Shown: piece by piece, positions 1-10,357 of the stretch
How positions within the stretch are numbered: position 1 is the stretch's first letter
Layout of the letters: each line of letters begins with the position of its first letter
Assembly: GCF_000002595.2 (NCBI RefSeq)
Contig: NC_057016.1
Coordinates: forward strand, 3,602,473 to 3,666,472
Direction: 5' to 3'
DNA from: Chlamydomonas reinhardtii
Taxonomy: Eukaryota; Chlorophyta; Chlorophyceae; Chlamydomonadales; Chlamydomonadaceae
Length of the DNA stretch: 64,000 nt
Notes under the pieces: model-generated
Databases searched by the model: none
The model's input: the letters and a program-made list of their open reading frames with translations, nothing else
Told to the model about the DNA's origin: nothing
Program-made: the position numbers and the translations under genes

Positions 1-242
1 CAATTGGTTACCGCGTCTTCATAGAAGCCAAGAAACTCGCCACTCAAGTTCTTGCACACCCGCACAGGCACTGCTGCTCTACCACCCAGCCCCACCACCA
101 CGCGCACCGCGCGCCGGGGCTACCTCATCGGGCAAAGCTGTGAATTTCGTCACACGACCCGCCTCTCAGCAGCGGCACATGCCAGGTTCACACCGCGTGA
201 TAACATGATTCAGGTCTGCCAGGTGGTACGGACCACTCACGT

Positions 243-3200
243 CTACGCCACGTAACGCCGCGGAATGACGGCGGCGCCAGCGGCACGCCCCAGCCGCTTG
301 CCCAAATGCAGCGAAACAATGGGGCGCACGGCGGGCCCTGCGCCAGGCGGCTGCAACTGCGCCCTGGGTGCTGCTACAGCCGACGCGACCGGGGCCTTGC
401 TGCGTGCGGGCGGTGGGCTGTCGTACGTTTTGGTCAGCACCTTGCCGACACGGCCACTGCTGTGGAGCGCGGCCAGCTGCGGCGGGTAGGCCCGCAGGGC
501 CTGCTGCTGCTCCGAGATATAGCCGTGGCAGAGGACGTTGCGCAGCAGCGCGTGGAACCAGCGCAGCCCAACCTTGGCGTCCCCGGTAGCTTGTGCCCGG
601 TGCGTCTTCTCGAAGTTGGCCTTGCCGCCGCGGCTGTTGCAGCGGTGGTCCAGGGCCTGCAGGTAGATGAAACACCGGGCGCTGTGGTCAACGCAAAGGA
701 GGCCAGAATGCACAGGCGCACGCATCTCCGCTTGAAGCCGTATGTGGTTGGGTTGACGGGTGAGCAGTAGGTGCCGTTAGAACACGCCACGATGTGTGTG
801 CAGGCACACATGATGATAATAGTAGTCCGTCAAACACATGATGCTGGCGCATGCTCGACATCTTCCCTGGCATTCGTACCTTCGTAAACCAGACCGTCCC
901 CAGCAGCGCGTCCGGCTTGAGCGCGAGTGCAGTTTCCATTTCTCGCAGGAGGCCGTGCAGGTCCTCGAGGCTGTCGAATGATCCCGACTTGCAGCACTCG
1001 CCGAGCACAACCAGCTCCCTGAACATCTTGGCGCTGATTGACTCAACGGCGGTGATGGAGTCCAGCAGCTCCCCAGACTCCGTGGTGACCGCCTGACGAG
1101 GAGTATGGCGACAGGAAGCGAGTATCTCTGGTGAAGGGCAGCGGACAAGTTCGCGTCCGCTGGTGTTGCACGGTCCTGTCTCGTGAGCCTGTCCCTACCC
1201 CCCGATGCCTAGAACACAAAACGGCATCCAGCAGCAAACTCCCACTTTCCCAGTGTGCAGTATGACCGCCCACCATGGCCTCATGGTTGCTCAGCTTCGG
1301 ACGTTGGCTGCACATGACCAACGCACCTGGAGCACCTGAGCAAGCAGTGGGTAGTCCAGGAAGAGCGTGCCGTCATCACGCGTGGTAGCGAAGCTGCCCA
1401 GCAGCACCTTGAACGCCAATGGGAGCTTGGCGGACTCCACTCCAGCCGCCGGGTCCAGCAGCTCCCGCAGGAGTAGCAACTGTGACGCAGGCTGGCCAAG
1501 CACTTACAGCACCATGCGCAGGTCCGCCAGCACCTAGGGATGACGAACAGCGACAACACGTTGGTGATGGACCGTCGTCTGGCTTGACCTGCCAGTACGC
1601 AAAGAGTTTACTCCTTCACAGCTAGCACCCACGTTTGCTGATTCGCGGTTGCTATAAGATGTAGGCCCCACCTCGGGTATGAGCTTTTGCGTCATGGTCT
1701 GCTCCACCAGCTCCGCGGCTGTGCCAGCTGTGCGGCTGTACCCCCACTCCTGGCACAGGTAGGCCAGCATGGCGACCTGCGGCGGCGACTGCCAGGCCAG
1801 GTCTTCTGGCAGTGGCCGGACCGAATCCCAGGTTTTGGCCTGGGCCTTGAGCTGCGCCCAGGCGACTTGCAGCGCTTCCAGGGGCATCGTGGGGCTCAGG
1901 TTGAGTCGGCGGTGGTGCATGATCAGGGAGAAGCCGTTGGTCTGCGGCAACATGCACAGCAAAAAGGTGTTGGGCGCTGCAGTAGCTTTTGGGGGGGTCG
2001 TGGCTGGGCTGTGGAGATAAGGCAGGGAAGGAGCTAACGGTTCCACCCAAAGGCGGCGCGGTCCGTGGAAGGGCTCTAGCTAGAGTGTTGTGTCCCAGAA
2101 CTGCAATGCCAATGGCTCACCGGGGTGGCAGCGACGTTGGCCCACAGCGTCGCCATGGAGCTGCCTGTGACGGCCCAGGCGACCCAGTGGGGGCTGTCCA
2201 GCAGGAGGACCTTGAGGATGCTGTGGGTGAGGCAAGCAAGGTAACCAGGCATGCAAGGTGACAGGCAGCAAGGTAAGGCAAGGGAAACAGTGCCCATGTT
2301 CAGCGAAGTCCCCTGCGCCTGCTGTGTTGGGGCTGTAAAAAGCAGATGCCTGCCGCCCTGGTGCAGTGGTAAGCGCCTGTACCCTTTAATGTCTTCTGCC
2401 CCTCACATGCAATGCAATGCGCTGTCAGGTGCGTAACAAACACTGACCACGGCCAATCATCCTCCCATGCCCATACATGTGAACACGCGACACGTTCAGG
2501 TAAAGTAATGTGCTGACGTACCGCCGCATGTGCAGCACCGCCTCGACGTCCAGGGTTGGGCCACGCGGCGCACCGTCGCCGAACACGGCCGGTCCCGCCA
2601 TCAGGTAGAAGCTCTGCGCCTCGTCGACCAGCAGGAAGTTCAGACGGTCCCGTGGCAGGCGCCGCATGAAGTCCCGAACGGCGTACGCCATGGCGCCCGC
2701 AGAGCTGTCGCTGGGCACAGGCGTGCTGGCGGCAGCATAGAGCCGCTGGTCGACGGCGCTCTCCTTGAGCTTAAAGAGGAGTTCCTTCAGGAAGCCACCA
2801 GTGCCGCTGCTGCGGTCGCAGTCCAAGCAGTTCACGCGCAGGAAGTTGGGCTCCGCAAGCTCCGTGCCAGCGTGCTGCCGGCCACTGCCGCCGCTGCAGT
2901 AGTAGGCGTTGGCCACAGCAGGAAGGACCTCGTTGAGCAGGTAGGACTTGCCGCTCTGCACAACGGGCGCACGGTGGGCGCAAGATGACAATGGTATGAA
3001 AGCAGGGGACGACAGCGTCAGTACTGACAGTAAGAAAACTCGAAAAGTAGCGAGCGCCTGCCTGCACTTGGGCTACTTCGCCAGGCACGGCAGCCCATGC
3101 CGCGCATGGGCCCCGAGCCCACACACACACAGGTCACGTCCCCCACCACGTACACTCCGAGCGCAGGAAACCTTGCTTTCCAAGTATTCGCGAAGAACGA

Positions 3201-5214
3201 CAGAATGCTCCGTATAGTTTTGGAGTACCTAACCCCATCAGACCGTGTATCTAAACTCCAAAAGCAGCCACCAGGTGTAGCGGGACTCCGCCGCCGCAGC
3301 GTATACCCGTCAGCACGCGACGTTCAAAAGCCTTCTAAGACGCATGTTGGGTCATGCTTGAGATCCAACCACGCACGGGGTATCCCACCTTGACCTGACC
3401 GTTGACGAACAACGGCAAGATGGGTTTGCCCTTGCCGTGCAAGTCCATGGCGAGGCCAAGCCAGTCCTCTAGCTCAGCTTTCTGCTTGCCCTCGGGGTCC
3501 AGGAAGAAGCTGCCGCTGCTCACGCCCGGACTTGCGGCGCTAGCTGCAGCGCTGCTGGTGTCCATGGGCTCGAAGAAGTACAGGTCCGTGTTCTGCACGT
3601 CTTGCCGGAGCCGCAGCTTGCAAGCGGGCGGGCCTGTACACGAGTAGCCCGTCGTGCCCACAAGGCGCAAACACATGAGTAACTGGCCGCTGTCGTCCAG
3701 GTGCTATGCATGCAGGACCACAAGGGATGCCGGCTTACACGAGAGGCCAGTTGCTGCACCAGTACCCAGCGACATGACATGACAGCCCACTCCATCGTCG
3801 CGTGCATACCCTTGGTGCATACCATGTCCCAGCACCCCGCCCACCACCTGCTGGTGCTGGTGAACTCCCCTGGTCTGCATCCCCTGTCACTTGGCTCCCT
3901 AGACGTTCCTTCGACCGCAGCTCGGACAAAGGTCGCGACCAGCAGCAGCCGCAGCCCATGCACCCACCGTGCCATGTCCGAGCGAGCGCCCCGCCCACCC
4001 ACCCCAACCTGCCTACAGCTGGCGCGCTCTATACGAGCTCCCCTGGGGCGGGTGTTGGGCGGGTGCTGGGGCCAGGCCCGCCACCCGCCAGCCGCCCCTT
4101 GCCGCCTCTTACAGCTCCCAGCACGCACCCAACACGAGTGGGCGCAACCAGCTCACCCCGCAGCCCCCAGCAACGACCCACCCGCCCCACCGCGCGACGG
4201 CCTCTCTGCTGCCCTTCTGATATAGGTCAGCACCCGCCTCCGCTTCCCCCGACAAAGCCCCGCTTCTTTTCTTGCTTCCGTAGCGGGGGGCAGACGAGCC
4301 TCAAATTGGCCTCACCCGTCTTAATGCCATAAGCGTTCAGCCAAACCCCAAGCGTTCCCCCTGAGGATCGGTTCCCTTCCCACGAGCGCCAGGCCTAGAG
4401 GCCCTGCAATGCAGATGGGGTCTCACCGTCAGCTGCCGTGCTCCCGGGGCCCGGCCCTGCCGCCGCGCCTGCATGACGAGAACGTCACATGTATGCAGGT
4501 CAGGATTATTGCACATCAAGCTGTATCCTGAAGAGACAGAGGCGGTGGTTGCGCCATCGGGGATTCAAGCGCAACATGCCGGGATGCTTCACATGGGGCT
4601 GGTGCGCTCCGCACCGCGCTTAGGGGCGAGGCCCGTCGAGAAGAAGGGTGCCCCAATGTTTGGGGTTGGCCCTAATCACTCTCTCGTGCTTGCCCAGGAC
4701 GCCAGCCAAGAACTAAAAATGTGCCGTTGCTCACCCGACCGCCTCTCGCATTGCTCACCAGCAGCAGCGCTGTTCACGACAGCTCAAACACTTCCGCACT
4801 ACACCACCGCAGTTGCACTAGGGCCGAAGTCTTAGCTCAGGTCAAGTCTGGGCTAGCACAACCAACTCACCAGTTCCAGCCGCGCTCCCGACGCCCAGGC
4901 CAGCCGCCGAGGCTGCAAGACATGGGAGCGGTCGGGGGGACACGTGGAGGTGAGGCGCGCGAGCTCTCCCCACCTTGACCTAGTCTATATCTGACAAAAT
5001 GCCGACCACGCAATAAACATGATGAATTTGTTTGGGCTCCAAACATACCGCGCGCTTCGAGAAGCATGAGCTCCTTCTTCCGTAGCATGAGCTCCTTCTC
5101 CCGGAAATACCGCTTGTCCTCGGCATCCTTCGCCGACTCTGCCGCTGCCGACACCTTGGCTATCTCGGCTCCTATGTCGCTAAGTTCCTTTTGCAGCTTC
5201 TCTCCTTCCTCCAT
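243..5214 (-). CDS. P-loop NTPase with N-terminal coiled coil (Crinkler-like, unassigned); exon chain partly resolved
   Basis: Exons I can support: 5049-5214 (ATG at 5214), 3389-3703, 2522-2955, 2121-2220, about 1672-2012, 1327-1479, 880-1092 and 243-656 (stop at 243-245). The first exon is a charged coiled coil (EKELMLRKKELMLLEAR). Joining 3389 to 2955 creates a Walker A motif, GQVKSGKS, split by an intron. LNFLLVDEAQSF in the 2522-2955 exon is a good Walker B, and an Arg-rich helix (FMRRLPRDRL) precedes it. The later exons (VLLLDSPHWVAWAVTGSSM; DALLGTVWFTK then ALDHRCNSRGG) look like a conserved C-terminal module. Coiled coil + NTPase + distal domain recalls the Crinkler/CR-NTPase families, but that assignment is inference from architecture. 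I did not find the exon linking the coiled coil to 3703, did not establish whether the gene is intact, and cannot exclude exons upstream of 5214. Positions 1-242 would be 3' UTR or flank. Confidence 0.5.
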
Positions 5215-6348
5215 TTGCCAAGGGCCGCTCGCAAAGAAGGCCTGCTTGGCTCACTAAGGTGGACTCCTTGAGGTTACAGGAGTGGTGGGATACGACCATA
5301 ACGCTAAGTATCACTCAGGGCCGAGCGATTAAAATGTTGCTCACGGACGACACGTTCAGTCCCAATCGGTCGCTGGCGATGAGAGTTGGCTGCCTCGTTG
5401 GAACCTTATCTATGCAGCACCAGTGTTTGCAAATGCATGGAATGGCTAAGACTTGTCTGGAAGGGACAAGAAAGAAGCAGGAAGCCAACCCCAACTCGGC
5501 GCTGGGATTGGCAGATGGGGCCTAAGCGATGGGCCCATGGGGTTCAACAGTTTGGCCAGCGTGTCGTGGCATCCGTGCCTTCCCCTCGCAGGTAATGAAG
5601 GTGCTAACGAGCTGCGGGGTACATGGGCTGGTGGTGTATGCCAGTAAGTGCTTGTTGCGGTCTGTGAACGCCTAGGCTTGGGCTTTGTGCCTCATGGTAG
5701 GTGCCTCATAGTAGGTTCCTGTTATTGAAAATGCTTGAAAAAACGCAACACGCACAAGCGAACATGACGTTGTAGAGCCGAGGCCAGTGAGCTAGCACAA
5801 GCAAAAAGAGAAGCGTGAGCATGAGCAGCGACCGCAACTGCTACGTTACCTTTGACGAGATAACCGCGCGCCAAGCTGCGCCACTCCGGCGTCCTAATGC
5901 TTGTGACTCTCAGCTGGTGTATACGGCTGTCAGAGGCTGGGCTGGCGCAGACTGGCCGCAGACTACCAAGCGAAGGCTGCGATGCGTTGTGATAACGCGA
6001 ACCCCAAGAGACCCACCTGGAACACAGCCAGGCATCCGCGGTGAGCCACGAGTAGTACGTACATGCGAGGACAAGAGGAAAGAGAACGGCAGAAAGGAGG
6101 GTGCGGCATGGCGAGTGTCAAAACGTTGAGGCCGGCGCAGAAAATAAACCAGGGTGGCTGCTTAGCTGCGGCCAGGCTGACGTGAAGGCTGACTGGCTGC
6201 TGTATATGGTGAGCTGAGACTGGTATGAAAGGCTGGTGCCGGCCAGGCGAGTTGGGCATGAGGCGCTGCTGCATGGGGACATGACGCTCTGTAGGCGCCT
6301 AATGGTAGGTGCCTCATGGCAGGTGTTACAGTTACAGTGTGCATACGT
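5215..6348. other. Intergenic, no gene recognised
   Basis: I see no spliceable coding exon on either strand. A short motif (CTCATGGTAGGTGCCTCAT) at about 5690-5710 recurs in altered form at about 6300-6320, suggesting old repeat material. Confidence 0.4.
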
Positions 6349-6575
6349 TAGCCAAGGCGGGGAATGGCGGTCTCCCTGTCGCCGAAGATGTATGATTGCG
6401 GGTTACAAAAAGGGGACAGCGACGTATGATTGTGGGTTACAAAAAGGGGACAGCGTGTACCCTGCCTTCGGCGACAGGGAGACCGCCATTCCCGTTATGA
6501 TTGCGGGTTACAAAAAGGGGACAGCGTGTACGCTGCCTTTGGCGACAGGGAGGCCGCCATTCCCCGCCTTGGCTA
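6349..6575. mobile_element. Small foldback / MITE-like repeat with internal direct copies
   Basis: The left end (TAGCCAAGGCGGGGAATGGC, continuing to about 6386) reappears reverse-complemented at the right end (about 6535-6575) with only a few mismatches over roughly 38 bp. A further inverted copy of the same arm lies at about 6467-6494. Between the arms, a block of about 30 bp starting TATGATTG and containing GGTTACAAAAAGGGGACAGC occurs three times, at about 6390, 6424 and 6496. The structure fits a nonautonomous terminal-inverted-repeat element that has grown by internal duplication. No convincing target-site duplication was found, so the exact ends and superfamily are uncertain. Confidence 0.5.
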
Positions 6576-8039
6576 CCGACCCTCTTCACAGCTGTGCAGG
6601 CGTGTCGAAGCTAGGCAAACGCCCGCCAAAGCCACGCCTAACATCAGCATCACTGGACGCGCGGCTCATGAATGCACCACTTTGGCGGCAGCACCCACGC
6701 ACAACAAGGCGCGACAGGCCAGAGGCCTGCCAACAGCCCCATCAAACGCAAGCACCACTCATTTTCTCGTCTGGCATCATAGACGCGCAATGTCTTGGCC
6801 CGAAGGCCCGTCTGTAGGCAAAGTCTTGTGCCGAAGCACTATGTCTGGTCCACGCCCGAAGGCCCAATCTCAACCCACGGCACCACACGCGAGAGGCGAG
6901 CGGGTGGGGCGAGCCGCCCGTCACCTGACGCACACACCAGCATACCCCCACAGGACCGGCAGCCCCACGAGCCCCGACACCCGACAGTGAAGCCCGCACC
7001 TGCGCCCCGACGACCAACCAGCACGCACACACGGCGCCCAAGCAAGCAGCAGAACACAAAGGGAAACCCTCAACACCCCACGAAGCCTCTCTACGGGCAC
7101 AACGCCCTCCACCCGCCCCACCTGCAACCCCGACCGACCCTGCAAATAGGCCCTGTATGCGCTCGGAGGCGCACAGGCCCACCAGCCGCCCGGGCGCCCG
7201 GGCGCACGGGCCACCCGGGCACACACAAACCCACACCCGGGACGTACCCGCGACCGGCAAAACCTGCTGCCTACCGCACGTGACAAAGAAAGACCGGCAC
7301 AACGAGAAGCGTGCGCAAACCGGCACGTTAACGCGGCTTGCTACGAGCGACACCAGGTAACCTCACTATCTGCAGAGCAAGCAAAGCCTCCGGCAGAGAC
7401 GATGGCGGACCAGGCGCCACGAGGAGAGGCGCCGAGGAGCACATCGACACATCCACAACTTGCGACGGGCCACGAGCGACCACCAGGGCCCTCCGCGACC
7501 TGCACACACTTCAACCACAGAGGAGGCAACACGGAAGAACCCGCCCGGCCAGCCGCGGAGGCCGCGAGCCGGCCGCCATGGACCTTCGAGTTCGAGGCAA
7601 AAGTCTTGGCGCAAGCGCCTGTCTGAACCAGTTCTGAACCAGAGTCGGAAGCCGAGAGCCCGTAACAGGCTACAAAAAGTTAGCAACGAAAGCAACAGGC
7701 GACAACGAAAACGTTGTGCGCTCCCTCAGAGCTAGGAGTTGAGCCCTAGAGGCTTTTCTAGTTATTATGGTGTTTATGATTACGTTATGGGGGGATTAGG
7801 GGTGCGAGATTGGACTGTGCGGCGGTGCCGCCGACCTGCCAAACATTCAACTCCTCGACTGGCTTTCGGCATCTTGTGGGTTGCTGCGGCCTTTGCAACT
7901 GGATAGTGGGCCAACTGGGTACTGGCCCGCCAAGCATGCAGGGCGGCCTGGCGCACAGGCGGTGCTCGTGTTGGCTTGCCTCTTGCCCCTTCGGGCGGAG
8001 CCCTTGTGGTCGCATCGGGGCCTTCTCGGTTACCAGCCT
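6576..8039. other. GC-rich intergenic stretch, no supported gene
   Basis: Long overlapping open frames exist on both strands (for example 6742-7353 minus and 6795-7283 plus). They are Arg/Pro/Ala-rich, match no family I know and lack clear splice borders, so I treat them as compositional. I see nothing else here. Confidence 0.4.
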
Positions 8040-8180
8040 CCAGAGCCCTGCAGAGCCCTTCAGAGCGCTTCAGAGCCCTTCAGAGCGCTTTAGAGCTCTC
8101 CAGAGCCCTTCAGAGCCCTCCAGAGCCCTCTAGAGCCCTCCAGAGCCCTCCAGAGGCCTGTGCAGATCCCTCCAGAGACT
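8040..8180. repeat. CAGAGCCCT-type short tandem repeat
   Basis: About 14 imperfect copies of a 9-10 bp unit (CAGAGCCCTT / CAGAGCCCTC / CAGAGCGCTT) run head to tail. The unit length varies between 9 and 10, so no single reading frame is kept, which argues against a coding function. Confidence 0.8.
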
Positions 8181-8499
8181 GAGCGGCTCTGAAACAGCCC
8201 GTGTCAGGAATGCAGAATGCAGGAACAAGCACGCTTTTGAAGACATTCATGCTCTTCCCCGATTACATGTGTTGCAGGTACAAGCTGGTGCCAGCTGTGC
8301 AGCGCGTGTGGCTTGCTTTCCTTGCTTTTTATGCAGGGTCGCCAGGTTGAACTACCAAGGGGCCCCGGCCTGCACATCATAGCCAATGCCAGCAGTAAGA
8401 GAATATTTCAAGTTTTGACTGAGTTGGAATTTTGATTGAGTTTCTGCCCAGCTACTCGCTGAGGGCTACATAGACACCTGCATGCGGGATAGCGCACCT
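8181..8499. other. Short intergenic stretch, nothing recognised
   Basis: No exon, RNA gene or clear repeat is seen between the tandem repeat and the integrase remnant. Confidence 0.35.
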
Positions 8500-9304
8500 C
8501 CTGCTCAAGGTGTTTGACCTGTACAACAGCACGCAGCACTCAGCAAGGACCAAGGAGCACCTCCCCTGGCTTGCATCTTCCGGGGTTAGGCCACCTGGGC
8601 CACCGCCGCTGGCGAGAAGAGCTTTGCCACGTTCTCACCCACGGCGCCCAGGGCCAAAAACATGCTACTTTTTTAGCGTTGTGGGGGGGCTCCACCCTCT
8701 GATGAGGCATTTGCAGGTGTGGACTTCATGCTGTCGCTGCATAAGGGGCAGCATGCTGAGAACATGCGCGTGGTGAGTGGGTTCAAGCCTGGTGACAGCG
8801 TACAATTGTTGGAGGGCACGGGGCTGTTCGACAAGGAGATGGCCACCTATTCACAGGACATTTTTACACCGTGACTCGGCAGAAGGGCTATAGTTCGCCA
8901 TGGAGGGCAAGCGACGCCTGCATAGCCCGTTGGAAATGCTGTTGGTTTAGTTGGTTCGTGAAGTGACTACAGGGTAGCAGGCGGGGCGCCAGGCAGAGGC
9001 AGCACAGGAGCAGCGCCAGGTGCGGCGTGTTGTGCGTGCTCTTGCCACAACTCAGCAGCAGGCTACACGCGCTACTGAAGCTCAAGAGGCACCACCAGCT
9101 GCGCCTGCAAACAAGCCTGCGGGCAAGCGTGGCGAAACACACTTCGAAGTGTCGCGCTTCGAGGACAGCAAATTTGTAAAGGGCAAGCTGCAATCTTTGG
9201 TGAGATTTACAGGATTTCCCAAGGCTGAATGGCTGCCCGCGGCTCAGCTGCAAGAGGACCTGCTCGCTCCGACGCTTACCGCGCGCCTCGCAATGAAGAA
9301 CTGA
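8500..9304 (+). mobile_element. Fossil of a chromodomain-bearing integrase element
   Basis: The translated fragments show, in order, an integrase C-terminal core (the FKPGDSVQLLEGTG and FDKEMATYSQDIFT stretches) and then a chromodomain-like module (FEVSRFEDSKFVKGK and LVRFTGFPKAEWLPAAQL), ending near 9304. That order is typical of Ty3/gypsy chromovirus polyproteins, though a Polinton-type integrase cannot be excluded. Only the distal end survives; no reverse transcriptase, protease, capsid or terminal repeats were found. The element is broken, with at least a few breaks, and looks old. Confidence 0.5.
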
Positions 9305-9359
9305 CGCTAGTCGCTAATTACTCACAAGAGCAAAAAGACTAAGAACAGCCTCCATTGTT

Positions 9360-9450
9360 CGACTTCGGAGTTTCAGCCGAGTTGCCTCTGAGTTGCCTCC
9401 GAGTTTCCTCCGAGTTTCCTCCGAGTTTCGGCTGAGTTTCCGTTGAGTTT
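9360..9450. repeat. GAGTTTCC(T)CC simple repeat
   Basis: About eight imperfect copies of an 11-12 bp unit (GAGTTTCCTCC, GAGTTTCGGCT, GAGTTGCCTCC) lie in tandem just after the integrase remnant. Confidence 0.7.
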
Positions 9451-10166
9451 CTGTGCCTCGCTCCTTTCGCCCCACAGCGCGGCGCCGCCCCCGCTGCGCC
9501 CGTTTCAGTGCAGCCCCCTTGCGCGGCAGCACGCCGCCCCCGCCGCGCCGGTCAGCCGCAGCCGCGTGTGAGCTCTGATGCAGCTCAATCGTAGGTAGGA
9601 AGACTGACGCGCCGCACCGGTGCACGCAGTGCACTGCACGCGGCCATGTCCTCACCTGGCTGGATCACATCCCATCACATCCCACACGTCACTTCCCAGC
9701 GCGGCGGGGACGGCTGGCGCCGCCCCGCCGCGCCAGTTACAGTGCAGTCCGTGTGAATCCCGTGTGCAGCCCAGATGCAGCTCATGGAAAGGCGAAGCCC
9801 CATGCATCCCATCTGAGTTTACACGCAGCTCACACGCAGCTTCCCAGCCGGCACCACATGCAACTGCCAGCTCCCACTCGTGCGCCACGCCAACCGCCAG
9901 CCACCACCCCCTGACCTCCGCCGTACACCTATGCACTCATGTCGCTTCGCAGCCGGTCTCCCGCGCAACTTCCAGCTCCCAGCCGTACAGCTACCCGACT
10001 CATGCCAACGACCCGTGTGCGTGCCCCCAGGCTCGGCAGCTTCCCAGCCGGCCCACCGTACAACTACCAGCTCCCAGCCGCGGCAGCTACCGACACCCAA
10101 CCGCAGCTCCTGTACGGCTGAGGGGGGTGGGGGTGCCGTGCACGAGTTCGTTCGGCGTTAGTTGGG
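9451..10166. other. GC-rich repetitive spacer
   Basis: CAGCTCCCAGCCG-like and CAGCTTCCCAGCCGGC-like words recur every 40-60 bp between about 9770 and 10110. The long plus-strand frame at 9620-10210 is built from these words (Ser/Pro/Thr/His-rich) and is probably not a gene. Confidence 0.4.
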
Positions 10167-10315
10167 CGTGTGATGGGACAGTGGCAAGGCAGGTTGGTAA
10201 AGTCCCTTAGGGCGCAGCTAATTCCCATACCCAACAAATGGCAAACAATTGGCAGAGGCAGGGCAAGAGTGCGCGGCTGGTCTAACGCCGGAGTTACTGT
10301 ACCGACGAGTTGCTG
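10167..10315 (+). repeat. Dispersed repeat, copy 1
   Basis: About 150 bp matching 42343-42495 in the same orientation. Shared words include GATGGGACAG, AAGGCAGGTTGG, GGCAAACAATTG and the near-identical end CGCCGGAGTTACTGTACCGAC. Copy 1 is flanked on both sides by GGCGTTAGTTGGGCG (about 10151-10165 and 10315-10330). It lies just downstream of the 3' end of the KDZ-like gene. Confidence 0.65.
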
Positions 10316-10357
10316 GCGTTAGTTGGGCGTTAGTTGGAGCTGTCCCAGGATGAAGGT

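Noticed and set aside
2345-2420. tRNA-like start with an A-box (TGGTGCAGTGGTAAGCG)
   Set aside because: No B-box (GGTTCGAATCC-like) follows at the right distance and no cloverleaf can be drawn, so neither a tRNA nor a SINE is supported.
6742-7353. Overlapping frames of 160-200 residues on both strands
   Set aside because: Arg/Pro/Cys-rich composition follows GC content; no family resemblance and equal plausibility on both strands.
9620-10210. 196-residue plus-strand frame
   Set aside because: Composed of repeated CAGCTCCCAGCC-like words, with no domain and no splice context.
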